From contig NZ_JAHRBL010000018.1 in assembly GCF_019693445.1 (NCBI RefSeq), positions 10,358-74,357 on the forward strand: 64,000 nucleotides of DNA. The letters are read 5' to 3'. Below the pieces are notes generated by a model that made no database searches, was not told the origin of the DNA, and saw only the letters and a list, made by a program, of their open reading frames with translations. The DNA comes from Deinococcus aquaedulcis. GTDB taxonomy: Bacteria; Deinococcota; Deinococci; Deinococcales; Deinococcaceae. The translations under genes were made by a program, and so were the position numbers. Positions 41,333 through 51,961 of this stretch are shown piece by piece; position 1 is the first letter of the stretch; each line of letters starts with the position of its first letter.

Positions 41333-42717
41333 CAGCCCACCACGCGGGCGCGTACCGTCAGGTCCGGCAGGTTCACGTCCGTTAGTTCCACCTGCACCTC
41401 CTGCCCGGCGGGCACGGCGCTGCTGAGGGCCACGTCATAGGCCAGTTCGGGAATCAGCAGGGTGGCCTGGGGCCCGCGCCGCTCCACCACCACGGCGGGC
41501 CACACGCGCCCCGGCTGCGCGGCCACAAAGCGCAGGGTGTGGTGGCGGCGGCTGAGGCGCTCGGCCTGCCGGGTGGCGTCGGCGTTCATCTGGGCCTGGG
41601 CCACGCGGGCGGCCACCGCTTTGCCGCTCAGGGGCTCGGCGCCGGTCAGGTGGGCGCGCAACTGCTGGTGCACCACCAGATCCAGATAACGGCGCATGGG
41701 GCTGGTGGCCTGGGCGTACAGGTCCAGGCCCATGCCCGCGTGTGGCCCCGGCGCGGGCTGAAAGCGGGTGCGGGCCAGGGTCTTGCGCCGCGCCCAGTGG
41801 GCGCTGAGGGTGTCGCCGCGCACGTCGCGGTGCGGGGGGTCCTGGGTGGCAAAGGGCAGGGCCAGTTCGTGGTCGTCGGCGTAGATGGCCGCCGCCCAGC
41901 CGGCCAGGGTCATGCACTCCTGCACCACGGCGCGCATGTCCGGCTTGGGCAGCGGGGTCACCACGGCACCGCTTTCGTCGGCCTTCACACGCACCTCCGG
42001 CAGATCAATGGTCAGGGCCCCTTCGGCCTCGCGCAGGGCCCGGCTCTGGGCCGCCAGCCGCGCCAGCGTCACGAACGGTTCCTGCCCGGCGTCCAGCGCC
42101 GCCTGCGCCCCCGTGTAGGTCAGCCGGGTCACGCGCACGGTGGTCAGGGCCACGTCCACGGCGTCGGCGTTGCCGTCCTGATCCAGATCCAGGCTGATGC
42201 TCAGGGCCGGGGTGGTGGGGTGCAGGCCCAGGCCCGCCTGCGCCACCAGGGCGTCGGGCACCATGCCCACCGTCTGGTCGGGCAGGTACAGGGTGGCGCC
42301 GCGCGAACGTGCTTCCAGGTCCAGGTCGCTGTCGGGGGCAATCAGCGCCGCCACATCCGCCACATGCACCCACAGCCGGGTCCCGCCCCCCGGCAGGGGC
42401 TCCACCGCCACCGCGTCGTCGGGGTCGCGGTTGCCCTCGTCGTCAATGGCGTAGCTCTGCAACTGGGTCAGGTCCAGGCGCGGCTCCTCGGGAAAGGGCG
42501 GCACCGGCAGCGTCACGGGCTGCAGGGCCGCGCCCAGCCGATCGGCGTAGGGCGTGCGCGCCTCATCCCACAGCCCCGCACGCAGCAGCAGGGCGTGGGC
42601 CGCCTGCGGGGTTTCCGGCAGTTTCAGGTCGCGCAGGGTGCGGCTTTTGTCCTGTTTGCCCCGGGCCAGCAGTTCCACTTCGGTGCGCTGGGCCGGTGTG
42701 AGCTCGGGCATGGTCAT
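41332..42717 (-). CDS. RNB-domain 3'-5' exoribonuclease (DrII-like RNase II/R)
   Basis: A 461-residue exoribonuclease. The RNB catalytic site is seen in YAIDDEGNRDPDDAVAVE (Asp cluster near 90-105), and later SPMRRYLDLVVHQQL and ADDHELALPFA. The N-terminal part (LTPAQRTEVELLARGKQDKSR, about 1-60) is helical, as in D. radiodurans DrII, where a winged helix replaces the usual cold-shock domains; a short S1-like end follows (VQVELTDVNLPDLTVRARVV). It should digest structured RNA. TATCCT on the minus strand (42730-42725), 7 bases before ATG 42717, supports the MTMPEL start. Confidence 0.9.
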   Translation of the reverse strand: MTMPELTPAQRTEVELLARGKQDKSRTLRDLKLPETPQAAHALLLRAGLWDEARTPYADRLGAALQPVTLPVPPFPEEPRLDLTQLQSYAIDDEGNRDPDDAVAVEPLPGGGTRLWVHVADVAALIAPDSDLDLEARSRGATLYLPDQTVGMVPDALVAQAGLGLHPTTPALSISLDLDQDGNADAVDVALTTVRVTRLTYTGAQAALDAGQEPFVTLARLAAQSRALREAEGALTIDLPEVRVKADESGAVVTPLPKPDMRAVVQECMTLAGWAAAIYADDHELALPFATQDPPHRDVRGDTLSAHWARRKTLARTRFQPAPGPHAGMGLDLYAQATSPMRRYLDLVVHQQLRAHLTGAEPLSGKAVAARVAQAQMNADATRQAERLSRRHHTLRFVAAQPGRVWPAVVVERRGPQATLLIPELAYDVALSSAVPAGQEVQVELTDVNLPDLTVRARVVG

Positions 42718-42964
42718 GCTTCAGAGGATAGGGGAGGACAGAGGTAGAGGGGATGGCAAGCGGAGGTTTCACTTTAGGTAAGGCTGGGTTGTTAGGGACG
42801 GAAGCAAAGTATGGAGAGTGGTGTGGAATAGCTTGGTTGATCTGCTCACCGGACAACTAGCAAAAGCTGTGCTGGTCACAAAATTTTCGCTGCTTGTGTC
42901 TACCTGACCCTCTCGCATGGCGTCCTCTACTGGGCTAGAACAGCCTGCGCCTCAACCCCAACTT

Positions 42965-43027
42965 TCTAAATATGGAAATTTTAGATTGACAATCACTCAA
43001 ACTTATGTTTCTATATTTGTAAAGGAG
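42965..43027 (+). promoter_or_regulatory. Promoter region of the DUF4097 operon
   Basis: An AT-rich stretch unlike its surroundings. TTGACA (42986-42991) is followed by two possible -10 boxes: TTCTAT at 17 bases (43009-43014) or TATATT at 20 bases (43012-43017). A TCTAAA-N9-TTTAGA inverted repeat (42965-42985) abuts the -35, a typical activator position. AAAGGAG (43021-43027) is a strong ribosome site for the ATG at 43034. Confidence 0.65.
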
Positions 43028-43033
43028 ACGAGC

Positions 43034-43918
43034 ATGAATGAACAGCATCCGCAGGACGACTTCCGTTCGCACGTTCAACGTCTGGTGGCCGAAGGCAAAC
43101 TCACCGCCGAGGAAGCCAGAGGGCTGCTCGAAGAGACGGCGCCTGGCTCAGACCTGCCGCCGGTCAGCCTGGACAGCTCCGCGACCCTGCCCCCACCCCA
43201 GGCCGAACACGCCCTGCACCTGCTGGTCAAGGGCTACAGCCTGACGGTGGTGCAGGACCCGGCCCTGGGTGCGCCGCACCTCAGCGCCAACGAGGAAGGA
43301 CGCCTGACCCTGGAACAGACCCCGCAGGGCTGGCGGGTGGCGCGTGTGCCCGGCTCCATGCAACACACCGGCCCCGGCCAGGGCAGCCTGAAGGCCATCC
43401 TGACTGTGCCCTTCACCCCGGGCCATGTGCGCGCCGAAGTGAACGGCGGCAACCTGACCCTGCCCGATCTGGCCGGCGACATGCGCGCCGAAGTGAACGG
43501 CGGCAACGTGCGCATGGGCCGCGCGGCCAGCCTGCGCGCCGAGGTGAACGGCGGCAACCTGACTGCCGCTGAACTGGGCGGCCCCACCCACCTGCGGGTG
43601 AACGGCGGCAACCTTTCCCTGAAAGGTGCGCGCACCCTGGACGCCAGCGTGAACGGCGGCAACCTGAAATGGGCGGGCGTCCTGAGCGGCGGCGATCACC
43701 GCGTGGAGGTCAACGCGGGCAACGCCACCCTGTACCTGCAAGAAGGCAGCAGCGTGCGCCTGGACGCCAGCGTCACCGTGGGCAACTTCCGCGCCGACTT
43801 TCCCACCCAGCGCCAGGGCGGCTTCCTGAACACCCGCCACCACGGCCAGCTGGGCAGCGGCGACGCCATCCTGCACAGCAAAGTGGCCGCCGGCAGTCTG
43901 AAGGTGGTGACCCAGTGA
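43034..43918 (+). CDS. SHOCT-like / DUF4097-type beta-solenoid protein
   Basis: A 294-residue protein. Residues 8-35 (FRSHVQRLVAEGKLTAEEARGLLEE) form a SHOCT-like helical motif. Residues about 130-260 are a repeated strand pattern in which (A/S)VNGGN recurs every 15-20 residues at least five times, then VNAGN and VTVGN, as in DUF4097 adhesin-like solenoids. No signal peptide or membrane helix is seen. Such proteins are often encoded with envelope-stress regulators. It starts behind AAAGGAG and overlaps the next gene by one base (TGATG). Confidence 0.83.
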   Translation: MNEQHPQDDFRSHVQRLVAEGKLTAEEARGLLEETAPGSDLPPVSLDSSATLPPPQAEHALHLLVKGYSLTVVQDPALGAPHLSANEEGRLTLEQTPQGWRVARVPGSMQHTGPGQGSLKAILTVPFTPGHVRAEVNGGNLTLPDLAGDMRAEVNGGNVRMGRAASLRAEVNGGNLTAAELGGPTHLRVNGGNLSLKGARTLDASVNGGNLKWAGVLSGGDHRVEVNAGNATLYLQEGSSVRLDASVTVGNFRADFPTQRQGGFLNTRHHGQLGSGDAILHSKVAAGSLKVVTQ

Positions 43919-44154
43919 TGAAACTTCCCGCCCACTCGCTGCCGGTGGCGCTGCCGCCGGTCAGCACGGACGCCCGCGCGTGGCTGCGCCGCGCCTGGGC
44001 CCGGCTGGTGCGCCCGCCCAGTGCCGAAGACTGCCTCGCCCGGCAGCGCCTGCGCGCCGAGGTGCGGGCCGAGTACGACGCCCGGCTGGACCTGTATCTG
44101 GCGGCCACGCTGCGCAGCGCCCCCGCCCGTCACCCCTGGGGAGAGCGGCCATGA
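43918..44154 (+). CDS. Small hypothetical protein in the DUF4097 operon
   Basis: A 78-residue basic protein (WLRRAWARLVRPPSAEDCLA, RLRAEVRAEYDARLDLYLA). It has no membrane segment; it appears to be a pair of amphipathic helices. It is coupled on both sides by start/stop overlap, so it is made together with the solenoid protein and the following SHOCT-like protein. No known family. Confidence 0.75.
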   Translation: MKLPAHSLPVALPPVSTDARAWLRRAWARLVRPPSAEDCLARQRLRAEVRAEYDARLDLYLAATLRSAPARHPWGERP

Positions 44155-44822
44155 AAGAAAAGATCAAGCGCATTCTGGACCTGATCCGCGCCGGCAAGCT
44201 GACGCTGGACGACGCCGCGCCGCTGCTGGCCGCCCTGAGCCCCAAACTGGCCCTGACCGACAGTGACCGCGAACTGCTGAGCGCCCTGCTCTCCCGCGAG
44301 GAACTGGACAGCGCCCAGGTGGCCGAACACCTGATGCTGCTGCGTGGGGTGCGTGACGCCGCGCCGGGCGCCCCCTTTCCGCCCCAACCGCCCCGCCCCC
44401 CCTCCGGCCCGCGCGTGGTGGTGGGTGGCCGCCCCGGGCCCCGCATGGACCGCTTTGTGGACCGCCTGACTGGAGGCATAGACGCCATGGTCGAGAACAT
44501 CACGTCTCAGGTTGAACGCGAGGTGTCGCAGTTTGAGCGCCACATGCACGGCGACGGCCCCCAGCCCGGCCCCAGCCGCTCGGCCCGGGTGCTGCGTATC
44601 CAGGTGGAATCCCAGCACGGCGACGAGTTCAGCGCCAACATTCCCGTGAGCCTCGCCGCCCACCTCGACAAGTTGATTCCGCCCCACGGCCGCGCCGCCC
44701 TGGAAAGCGCCGGCTTCACCCTCGAAACCCTGCAACTGCTCATCGAGGCCAACCCCGCCCCCGGCCCCCTGATTGACGCCGAGGACCAGCACGGCAACGA
44801 AGTCCACATTGCGCTGAAGTGA
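44151..44822 (+). CDS. SHOCT-like domain protein
   Basis: A 223-residue protein. Residues 1-30 (KIKRILDLIRAGKLTLDDAAPLLAAL) are a SHOCT-like motif related to the one in the first gene of the operon; a second helical stretch follows. A Pro/Arg-rich linker (about 70-100) leads to a C-terminal domain (RVLRIQVESQHGDEFSANIPVSLAAHLDKLIP) typical of proteins found with DUF4097 and DUF2089. No membrane segment. The function is unknown; an envelope- or antibiotic-stress role is suggested by family context only. Confidence 0.78.
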   Translation: MKEKIKRILDLIRAGKLTLDDAAPLLAALSPKLALTDSDRELLSALLSREELDSAQVAEHLMLLRGVRDAAPGAPFPPQPPRPPSGPRVVVGGRPGPRMDRFVDRLTGGIDAMVENITSQVEREVSQFERHMHGDGPQPGPSRSARVLRIQVESQHGDEFSANIPVSLAAHLDKLIPPHGRAALESAGFTLETLQLLIEANPAPGPLIDAEDQHGNEVHIALK

Positions 44823-44828
44823 GCGTGC

Positions 44829-44888
44829 GGCAGATGGCACATGGCCTGGAGACCCGGGCCATCTGCCATTTGCCACCGGCCATCTGCC
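44829..44888. repeat. Inverted GGCAGATGGC / GCCATCTGCC repeat
   Basis: A perfect 10-bp inverted repeat (44829-44838 with 44858-44867) with a 19-base loop, followed by more GCCATTTGCC words. It may fold at the RNA level as a terminator-like hairpin between the SHOCT gene and the DUF2089 gene; there is no U-run. Confidence 0.6.
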
Positions 44889-44902
44889 TAAAGTGAGGCC
44901 CT

Positions 44903-45256
44903 ATGCGTCCCCTGCCCCTGCCCTTTCCCGATGAAACCGAGGCCCCGCTGGTCACCGAGCTGCGTTTTCCCACCAGCGGCGTGACGGTGCGCGGGGTGTT
45001 TGAACTGAACGAATTTGCGGTGCTCAGCCCGGAAAATCTGGAGTTCCTGCGCCTGTACATCCGCGTGCGCGGCAACCTGAAAGAGGTCGAGCGGGTGCTG
45101 GGCCTGAGTTACCCCACCGTGCGCGCCCGTTTCGACACCCTGCTGCGCGCCATCGGCTACGAACCGGAGCAGGCCGACCCCCAGGCCGAAGTGCTGGCCA
45201 GCCTGGAACGCGGCGAAATCACGCCAGACGAGGCCGCGCGCAAGCTGCGGCGGTAG
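44903..45256 (+). CDS. DUF2089-family protein
   Basis: A 117-residue protein with the DUF2089 helix-turn-helix-like core LEFLRLYIRVRGNLKEVERVLGLSYPTVRARFD (residues about 51-83) and a C-terminal SHOCT-like VLASLERGEITPDEAARKLR. The N-terminal zinc ribbon of many DUF2089 proteins is absent. It may be the DNA-binding regulator of the preceding operon. TAAAGT (44889-44894) 8 bases before the ATG indicates that it has its own promoter. Confidence 0.85.
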   Translation: MRPLPLPFPDETEAPLVTELRFPTSGVTVRGVFELNEFAVLSPENLEFLRLYIRVRGNLKEVERVLGLSYPTVRARFDTLLRAIGYEPEQADPQAEVLASLERGEITPDEAARKLRR

Positions 45257-45265
45257 AGGGCTGGG

Positions 45266-45310
45266 GCCATGAGCCATAAGCCATGAGCCATGAGCCATGA
45301 GCCATGAGCC
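45266..45310. repeat. GCCATGA heptamer tandem repeat
   Basis: Six direct 7-base units (GCCATGA, the second as GCCATAA) plus a partial seventh. It lies between the DUF2089 stop and the converging GNAT gene. The heptamer is not a multiple of three, and no ORF covers it. Confidence 0.85.
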
Positions 45311-45318
45311 AGTTTCCC

Positions 45319-45849
45319 TCAGAGACCGGCGGCCACAGTCCCCAGGTCTGTCCACACCATGCGCACCTCGCGCAGTTCGCCGCCGGGGATGGGCTGCACC
45401 TTCTCGCCGGCCTCGGCCGCGCCCTGGCGGGCGTACCACTGCCGCGTGGGATTCACGTCCAGCACCCACAGGGCCATGCTCTGCGCGCCGCGTGCCTGCA
45501 GGGCGTCGGCCACGGCGCGCAGCAGGGCCCGGCCTGTGCCCCGCCCCTGAACGGCGCGGCGGCTGTACAGCGTGAACAGTTCGGCGTCGTAGCCCTCGTG
45601 GTCGCGCGGGGCGCCCGCCGAGGCAAAGGCGATCACCGCGCCCGCGTCCTCGGCCACCAGCACGGCGTCCTGGCCCGCCGCGATGTTCTGGGCCCAGAAG
45701 GCGGCCCGGCGCTCGCGCTGCGCGTCGTCGGTCATGCGCGCCAGAAAATCGGCAGGCATCAGCCCCGCGTAGGTTTCGCGCCAGCTCCCCGTATGAATGG
45801 CCGCAATGGCCGGGACGTCCTGCAGCGTGGCCGGGCGGATGGTGGGCAT
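45319..45849 (-). CDS. GNAT acetyltransferase
   Basis: A 176-residue single-domain GNAT. Seen: TIRPATLQDVPAIAAIHTGSW at the N-terminus, the acetyl-CoA loop RRAVQGRGTGRALLRAVAD and the closing LWVLDVNPTRQWYARQGA. It resembles the broad YitI/PaiA-type group; the substrate is unknown. TACACT on the minus strand (45861-45856), 6 bases before the ATG, sets the start and predicts a leaderless RNA. Confidence 0.9.
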   Translation of the reverse strand: MPTIRPATLQDVPAIAAIHTGSWRETYAGLMPADFLARMTDDAQRERRAAFWAQNIAAGQDAVLVAEDAGAVIAFASAGAPRDHEGYDAELFTLYSRRAVQGRGTGRALLRAVADALQARGAQSMALWVLDVNPTRQWYARQGAAEAGEKVQPIPGGELREVRMVWTDLGTVAAGL

Positions 45850-46012
45850 GGGGCGAGTGTAGTGGGGAGGCGGGGCAAGCGGGGGCGAGGTTGCGCGCGG
45901 GGCGCTACGGGCAACGGCGTCGAGGGGTCAAGAAGTGGAGGAGTCGAGAGGGTACTGGCCCGCGCTGGGCAGCTGGAACGCCGGACATTGCGGGGAAGCT
46001 CCGCCCCTCTTT

Positions 46013-46048
46013 GACCCTTAGACCCTTCGACTCTTAGACCCTTTGACC
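46013..46048. repeat. GACCCTT(A/C/T) octamer tandem repeat
   Basis: Four 8-base units and a partial fifth (GACCCTTA, GACCCTTC, GACTCTTA, GACCCTTT, GACC). A partly complementary stretch lies 80 bases away (45929-45955), so the region between the GNAT and CRP genes could fold into a long imperfect stem. Confidence 0.7.
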
Positions 46049-46063
46049 AGCGCCCCGGCGCCC

Positions 46064-46759
<696 letters not shown>

Positions 46760-46896
46760 GATTCTTCACAATACCCGAAAATGCGCCCCCCGCCCGGGGC
46801 TGCCCCCGCCGCCAGGCAGCTGCATGAAGGGGCGATCAGCCCCGCCGCTCTGCCCGGCTGGGGAGAGGGCCACGGCGAGACAGCAGCCCACCTCAC

Positions 46897-46925
46897 ATGA
46901 CATTCGCCCCGGAACGTTTTATACT
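46897..46925 (+). promoter_or_regulatory. Promoter of the acyl-CoA dehydrogenase gene
   Basis: ATGACA (46897-46902), 17-base spacer, TATACT (46920-46925). The RNA start is expected near 46932, giving a leader of about 60 nt that ends with GGAGGA (46979-46984) before the ATG at 46993. Confidence 0.75.
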
Positions 46926-46992
46926 CGGTTCAACTAACAGTGCCGGGTGGCGTCCCCCAGGGGCGAAACCCCACACACGGAGGACACCAACT

Positions 46993-48825
<1,833 letters not shown>

Positions 48826-48842
48826 GCCGCAACCAAATCTTC

Positions 48843-48876
48843 GGGGCCTGTCCATTGTGGCGGGCCCCTTTTCTTG
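48843..48876 (+). terminator. Terminator of the acyl-CoA dehydrogenase gene
   Basis: GGGGCC (48843-48848) pairs with GGCCCC (48863-48868) around a 14-nt loop, followed by TTTTCTT. It also fills the gap to the converging regulator gene. Confidence 0.8.
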
Positions 48877-48885
48877 GGCCGGGCG

Positions 48886-49551
48886 TCAGGCTGGGTCAGC
48901 GCCCAGAAAGCTGTTCACGGCACGCGACAGGCTGCGGTGGGGCGTGTCCTCGGCGCGGAAAGCCAGCACGGCCAGGGTGCAGGGCACCCCGCCGGCGCTG
49001 TGGCCTTCCGCCTGGGCTTCCTCCAGCAGGGCGCTCAGGGCGCGGGCCAGCTGCCGGTATCGCTGTGGGCTCAGGTGCAGCGTCAGGCGGTCCAGATGGG
49101 CCGGGTGGCCCTCGGGGCTGGGCGCGTCGGGCGGGGTCATGGGCGGGGCCGGATGGTGGGCATCCCCAAAGCCGTACACATCCTCCTCGCCGTCATGGAC
49201 CAGGGCCCAGGACCGCTCGTAGGCGCGCAGGAAGCCACCGCTCAAATCCTGCAGGTCAGCGGTGCCGTTGCCTTGCGCGTCGCCGGGCGGCAGCAGCGTC
49301 ATGGGGACGCGAAATTCGCGGGCCGCCAGCTGAAAGTACACCCGTCCACCTTCGCGCCGCTGCTCGAACAGCAGCCCGCAATCCGTCAGGCGCCGGGCGT
49401 GGTGGTGCACGAGGTTGGCCGCCATGCCAGCCCGTACCGCCACCTCACTGGGCGACTGCGGCTGCACGAACAGGCCCAGAAAAGCGTGATGCTGGTGCAG
49501 CGCGCGGGCCGCTGAGGGATCGGTGATCTGCAGGGACGCCTGTGGGGTCAT
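48886..49551 (-). CDS. Winged-helix (ArsR-like) regulator
   Basis: A 221-residue protein with an N-terminal winged helix (HAFLGLFVQPQSPSEVAVRAGMAANLVHHHARRL, residues about 22-55), a wing (LFEQRREGGRVYFQLAA) and a C-terminal domain of unknown role containing DVYGFGDAHHPAPP. It is the same size and layout as the regulator at 32610, though divergent in sequence. CACACT on the minus strand sits 7 bases before the ATG. Its target is not evident. Confidence 0.78.
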   Translation of the reverse strand: MTPQASLQITDPSAARALHQHHAFLGLFVQPQSPSEVAVRAGMAANLVHHHARRLTDCGLLFEQRREGGRVYFQLAAREFRVPMTLLPPGDAQGNGTADLQDLSGGFLRAYERSWALVHDGEEDVYGFGDAHHPAPPMTPPDAPSPEGHPAHLDRLTLHLSPQRYRQLARALSALLEEAQAEGHSAGGVPCTLAVLAFRAEDTPHRSLSRAVNSFLGADPA

Positions 49552-49627
49552 GCCCGGCAGTGTGAAGGGCCGCGTTTCAGTGGGCCAGGGGCAGGGCTGA
49601 AATGTGGCCGGTCTGGTTCCTGTGTCC

Positions 49628-50107
49628 TTAAAGGCCCGGAATCGGCACCGCCACGGGGCGGATGGGCTGCCCCTGATCCTGGGCGGTGTTCAGCAGCGTG
49701 TTCATGCGGCGGTTGAGGTCATGAAGGCCGGCCTCGTTGAAGCGGCCCCGCTGCAGGTCACGGCCCACGGCGCCCAGGGATTGCCCGAAGCCGGGCAGCA
49801 GGGAACCAATCTTGTTCAGGAAAGGGTCTTTGGTGTTGCGCGTCATCTTGACGGCGGCGTTCACCTGATAGGCCGCAAAGGCCAGCGCCAGCCCGGCCTT
49901 GACGATATTGGCGCGCTGCCCAGGTGCGCCCACCTGAAATTTGTACTGGCGGTAGGGCTTCCAGACCCAGGTGTTGAAGGCGTAGTACGCCGCGCCCAGG
50001 TGAAAGACGAACTTGGCTTTTTCGGCCACGGTGGCCTGCGCCTGCTGGGTCGGGGCCGCCACCAGCAGCGCGCCGGCCAGCAGAACAGATGTGCGACGTC
50101 GGGTCAT
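49628..50107 (-). CDS. Exported hypothetical protein
   Basis: A 159-residue protein with a signal peptide (RRRTSVLLAGALLVAAPTQQAQA). The mature part is helical and includes AKFVFHLGAAYYAFNTWVWKPYR and AGLALAFAAYQVNAAVKMT, which could be a hydrophobic surface or a membrane-associated segment. No known family is recognised. The ATG at 50107 lies shortly after a CAGACT box. It is divergent from the Gre-factor gene. Confidence 0.75.
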   Translation of the reverse strand: MTRRRTSVLLAGALLVAAPTQQAQATVAEKAKFVFHLGAAYYAFNTWVWKPYRQYKFQVGAPGQRANIVKAGLALAFAAYQVNAAVKMTRNTKDPFLNKIGSLLPGFGQSLGAVGRDLQRGRFNEAGLHDLNRRMNTLLNTAQDQGQPIRPVAVPIPGL

Positions 50108-50251
50108 GCGGCCAGTCTGGCGGGTTGGGTGCCCGGCCCAGATGAACCGAACTTGCAGGGGGCTGAAGCTGCGCTTGCCAGGGTCTTCATGCAGCCCACC
50201 TGCCCCTGGCCCCCGTGGCACACTGCGCCCACGCCCCACCCAGAGGTGCCC

Positions 50252-50728
50252 ATGCCCCACACCACCCAACTCACCCCGGAAGGCCACGAGCGCCTGCAGC
50301 GCCTGTTGCAGCAGGAGTACGCCCGCTTGGAAGAAGCCCGCCGCGTGGTGCAGGAGCAAATGAGCGCCAACGACAACGAGAACCTGGGCCTCAGCGCCGC
50401 GCAGCAGGACCTGCTGGCCCTGCAGGAGCGCATTGCCGCGCTGGAAGACAGTCTGGCGCAGGCCACCGTGCTGGCGCCTGCCCCCGGCGCCCCCAATACC
50501 GCCCAGCTGGGCAGCCTGGTGACCTTGCAGGACGTGGCGTCCGGGCGCGAACGGCGCTTGCAACTGGTGGCACCCCTAGAGGCTTCGGCGGTGGCGGGCG
50601 AGCGGCCACGGGTGAGCACCGAGAGCCCGGTGGGGCAGGCCCTGCTGGGGCGCCGGGTGGGCGAGGCCTTCACGGTGAACCTGGGGCCACGAAGTGCCAC
50701 CTACCGGGTGCTGAGCCTGGACAGTTGA
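50252..50728 (+). CDS. GreA/GreB-family transcript cleavage factor
   Basis: A 158-residue Gre-type protein. The N-terminal coiled coil starts LTPEGHERLQRLLQQEYARLEEARR; its tip reads SANDNENLGLSAAQQD and keeps acidic residues (Asp/Glu) as in GreA. The C-terminal FKBP-like domain includes LGSLVTLQDVASGRERRLQLV and ALLGRRVGEAFTVNLG. It should enter the RNA polymerase secondary channel and rescue or modulate the enzyme. Deinococcus also has GreA and the inhibitor Gfh1, so this may be a third channel-binding factor. GAGGT precedes the ATG. Confidence 0.88.
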   Translation: MPHTTQLTPEGHERLQRLLQQEYARLEEARRVVQEQMSANDNENLGLSAAQQDLLALQERIAALEDSLAQATVLAPAPGAPNTAQLGSLVTLQDVASGRERRLQLVAPLEASAVAGERPRVSTESPVGQALLGRRVGEAFTVNLGPRSATYRVLSLDS

Positions 50729-50788
50729 TGGTGATGCTCAGCGCAGGTACGCAGAGAGAAGGGTGCCCCTTCCTGGCGGAGGCACGGC

Positions 50789-50826
50789 AAAAAAGACCCC
50801 CGGAGGAATCATCCTTCCGGGGGTCT
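50789..50826 (-). terminator. Terminator of tRNA-Ala
   Basis: On the minus strand a 10-bp stem (50817-50826 with 50794-50803) and a 13-nt loop are followed by U5. It begins directly after the CCA end of the tRNA. Confidence 0.9.
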
Positions 50827-50828
50827 TC

Positions 50829-50907
<79 letters not shown>

Positions 50908-50921
50908 TTTCGGGCTCAGGA

Positions 50922-50951
50922 AAGGTAGCATTCCCGCAGCCAGCTTGTAAA
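50922..50951 (-). promoter_or_regulatory. tRNA-Ala promoter
   Basis: On the minus strand TTTACA (50951-50946), an 18-base spacer and TACCTT (50927-50922). The first tRNA base lies 17 bases after the -10. Confidence 0.7.
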
Positions 50952-51012
50952 GCCACCTGCGTGGGCCGCAACGGGCGCAACGTCGGGGCGCCATTGGGCG
51001 TATAAGAGGGAT

Positions 51013-51762
51013 ATGAGCCAGCCCTTCCGGGACGAGAGCGTTACCCCACTGCGGCCCAACTCGCAGGCCCCGGCCGGGCGGCCGGTGACCGCAGGCAAAC
51101 TCGCCCTGGTGACGGGCGGCGGAGTGCTGGCGCTGGCGGCTCTGGGCGGCGCGGCGATGGCGCTGTTCAACGTGGCGCTGACCACCGTGACGCTGTGGGC
51201 CTTTCTGGTCGCCATTCTGGCCGTGGTTTTCCTGATGCCGGCCCTGATCCTGGCGCTGAATGCCGGGCGGGTGCGCGCCAAGGAGGGCGTGGCGCGCGCC
51301 ATGCCCCTGGAAACCCTGATTGTGCAGCGCAAGCAGTTTGAGCAGCTGATTGGCGTGAAAGCCCAGCAGCTGCAGGAGGCCAACGGGCATCTGGAAGACT
51401 TCCGGCGCCTGATTGAGAGCAACCGCGCCGACATGGACGCTGCGGACATCGCGCGCTGGGAGGGCGACCTGCAGGTGAGCCGCGACGCTTTTGCCCGGGC
51501 CCAGACCCACCTGACCGACCTGCGCGCCGATCTGGCCGAATTCGACCGCCAGATCAAAAAGGCGCGTATTGACACCCAGCTGGCCCAGGCCAAGGGCAAT
51601 GTGGCCACCGCCCTGCAGCAGGCCAAGCTGAGCGCCGAGGACCGCCACGTGACCGAAAGTGCCCTCTCCGAGATTGCCCGCCGCGCCGGACGCAACGCCG
51701 CGCTGCTGGATCAGGCGCTGGCGGCGGGTGAGGAAACCCGCACCAAGCGGGCGGGCGCATGA
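51013..51762 (+). CDS. Membrane protein with long coiled coil
   Basis: A 249-residue protein. Two membrane helices (about 29-50 and 57-80) are followed by a long Ala/Gln/Arg-rich coiled coil (about 98-225, e.g. ETLIVQRKQFEQLIGVKAQQL). That layout is like PspA-related or polar-scaffold proteins, but no family is certain. TATAAG (51002-51007) lies 6 bases before the ATG. It overlaps the next small gene by 4 bases, and a TAXI binding protein follows, so it may be part of a membrane uptake system. Confidence 0.78.
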   Translation: MSQPFRDESVTPLRPNSQAPAGRPVTAGKLALVTGGGVLALAALGGAAMALFNVALTTVTLWAFLVAILAVVFLMPALILALNAGRVRAKEGVARAMPLETLIVQRKQFEQLIGVKAQQLQEANGHLEDFRRLIESNRADMDAADIARWEGDLQVSRDAFARAQTHLTDLRADLAEFDRQIKKARIDTQLAQAKGNVATALQQAKLSAEDRHVTESALSEIARRAGRNAALLDQALAAGEETRTKRAGA

Positions 51763-51941
51763 ACCGCGCCGCGCGCATTGGCGCCCTGCTGGCCCTGATT
51801 CTGGTGGTGTGCGGCGTGGTGATCGTGCTGGACCAGCGCGGCGCCACCGCCGGCAGCCCCCCCGCTGGGCCAGCGGCCACCCCAGCCACCTCGGCCCCGG
51901 CCACCCCGCAGGACCCGGGCGGCTACGGCGGCCTCAAATAA
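51759..51941 (+). CDS. Small single-span membrane protein
   Basis: A 60-residue protein: one membrane helix (ARIGALLALILVVCGVVIVL, residues 5-24) and a Pro/Ala/Thr-rich outer tail. It starts inside the stop region of the preceding gene (ATGA) and lies 20 bases before the TAXI gene, so it is part of that operon. No family recognised. Confidence 0.72.
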   Translation: MNRAARIGALLALILVVCGVVIVLDQRGATAGSPPAGPAATPATSAPATPQDPGGYGGLK

Positions 51942-51961
51942 CCCCCTTTTCAGGAGTTCCT

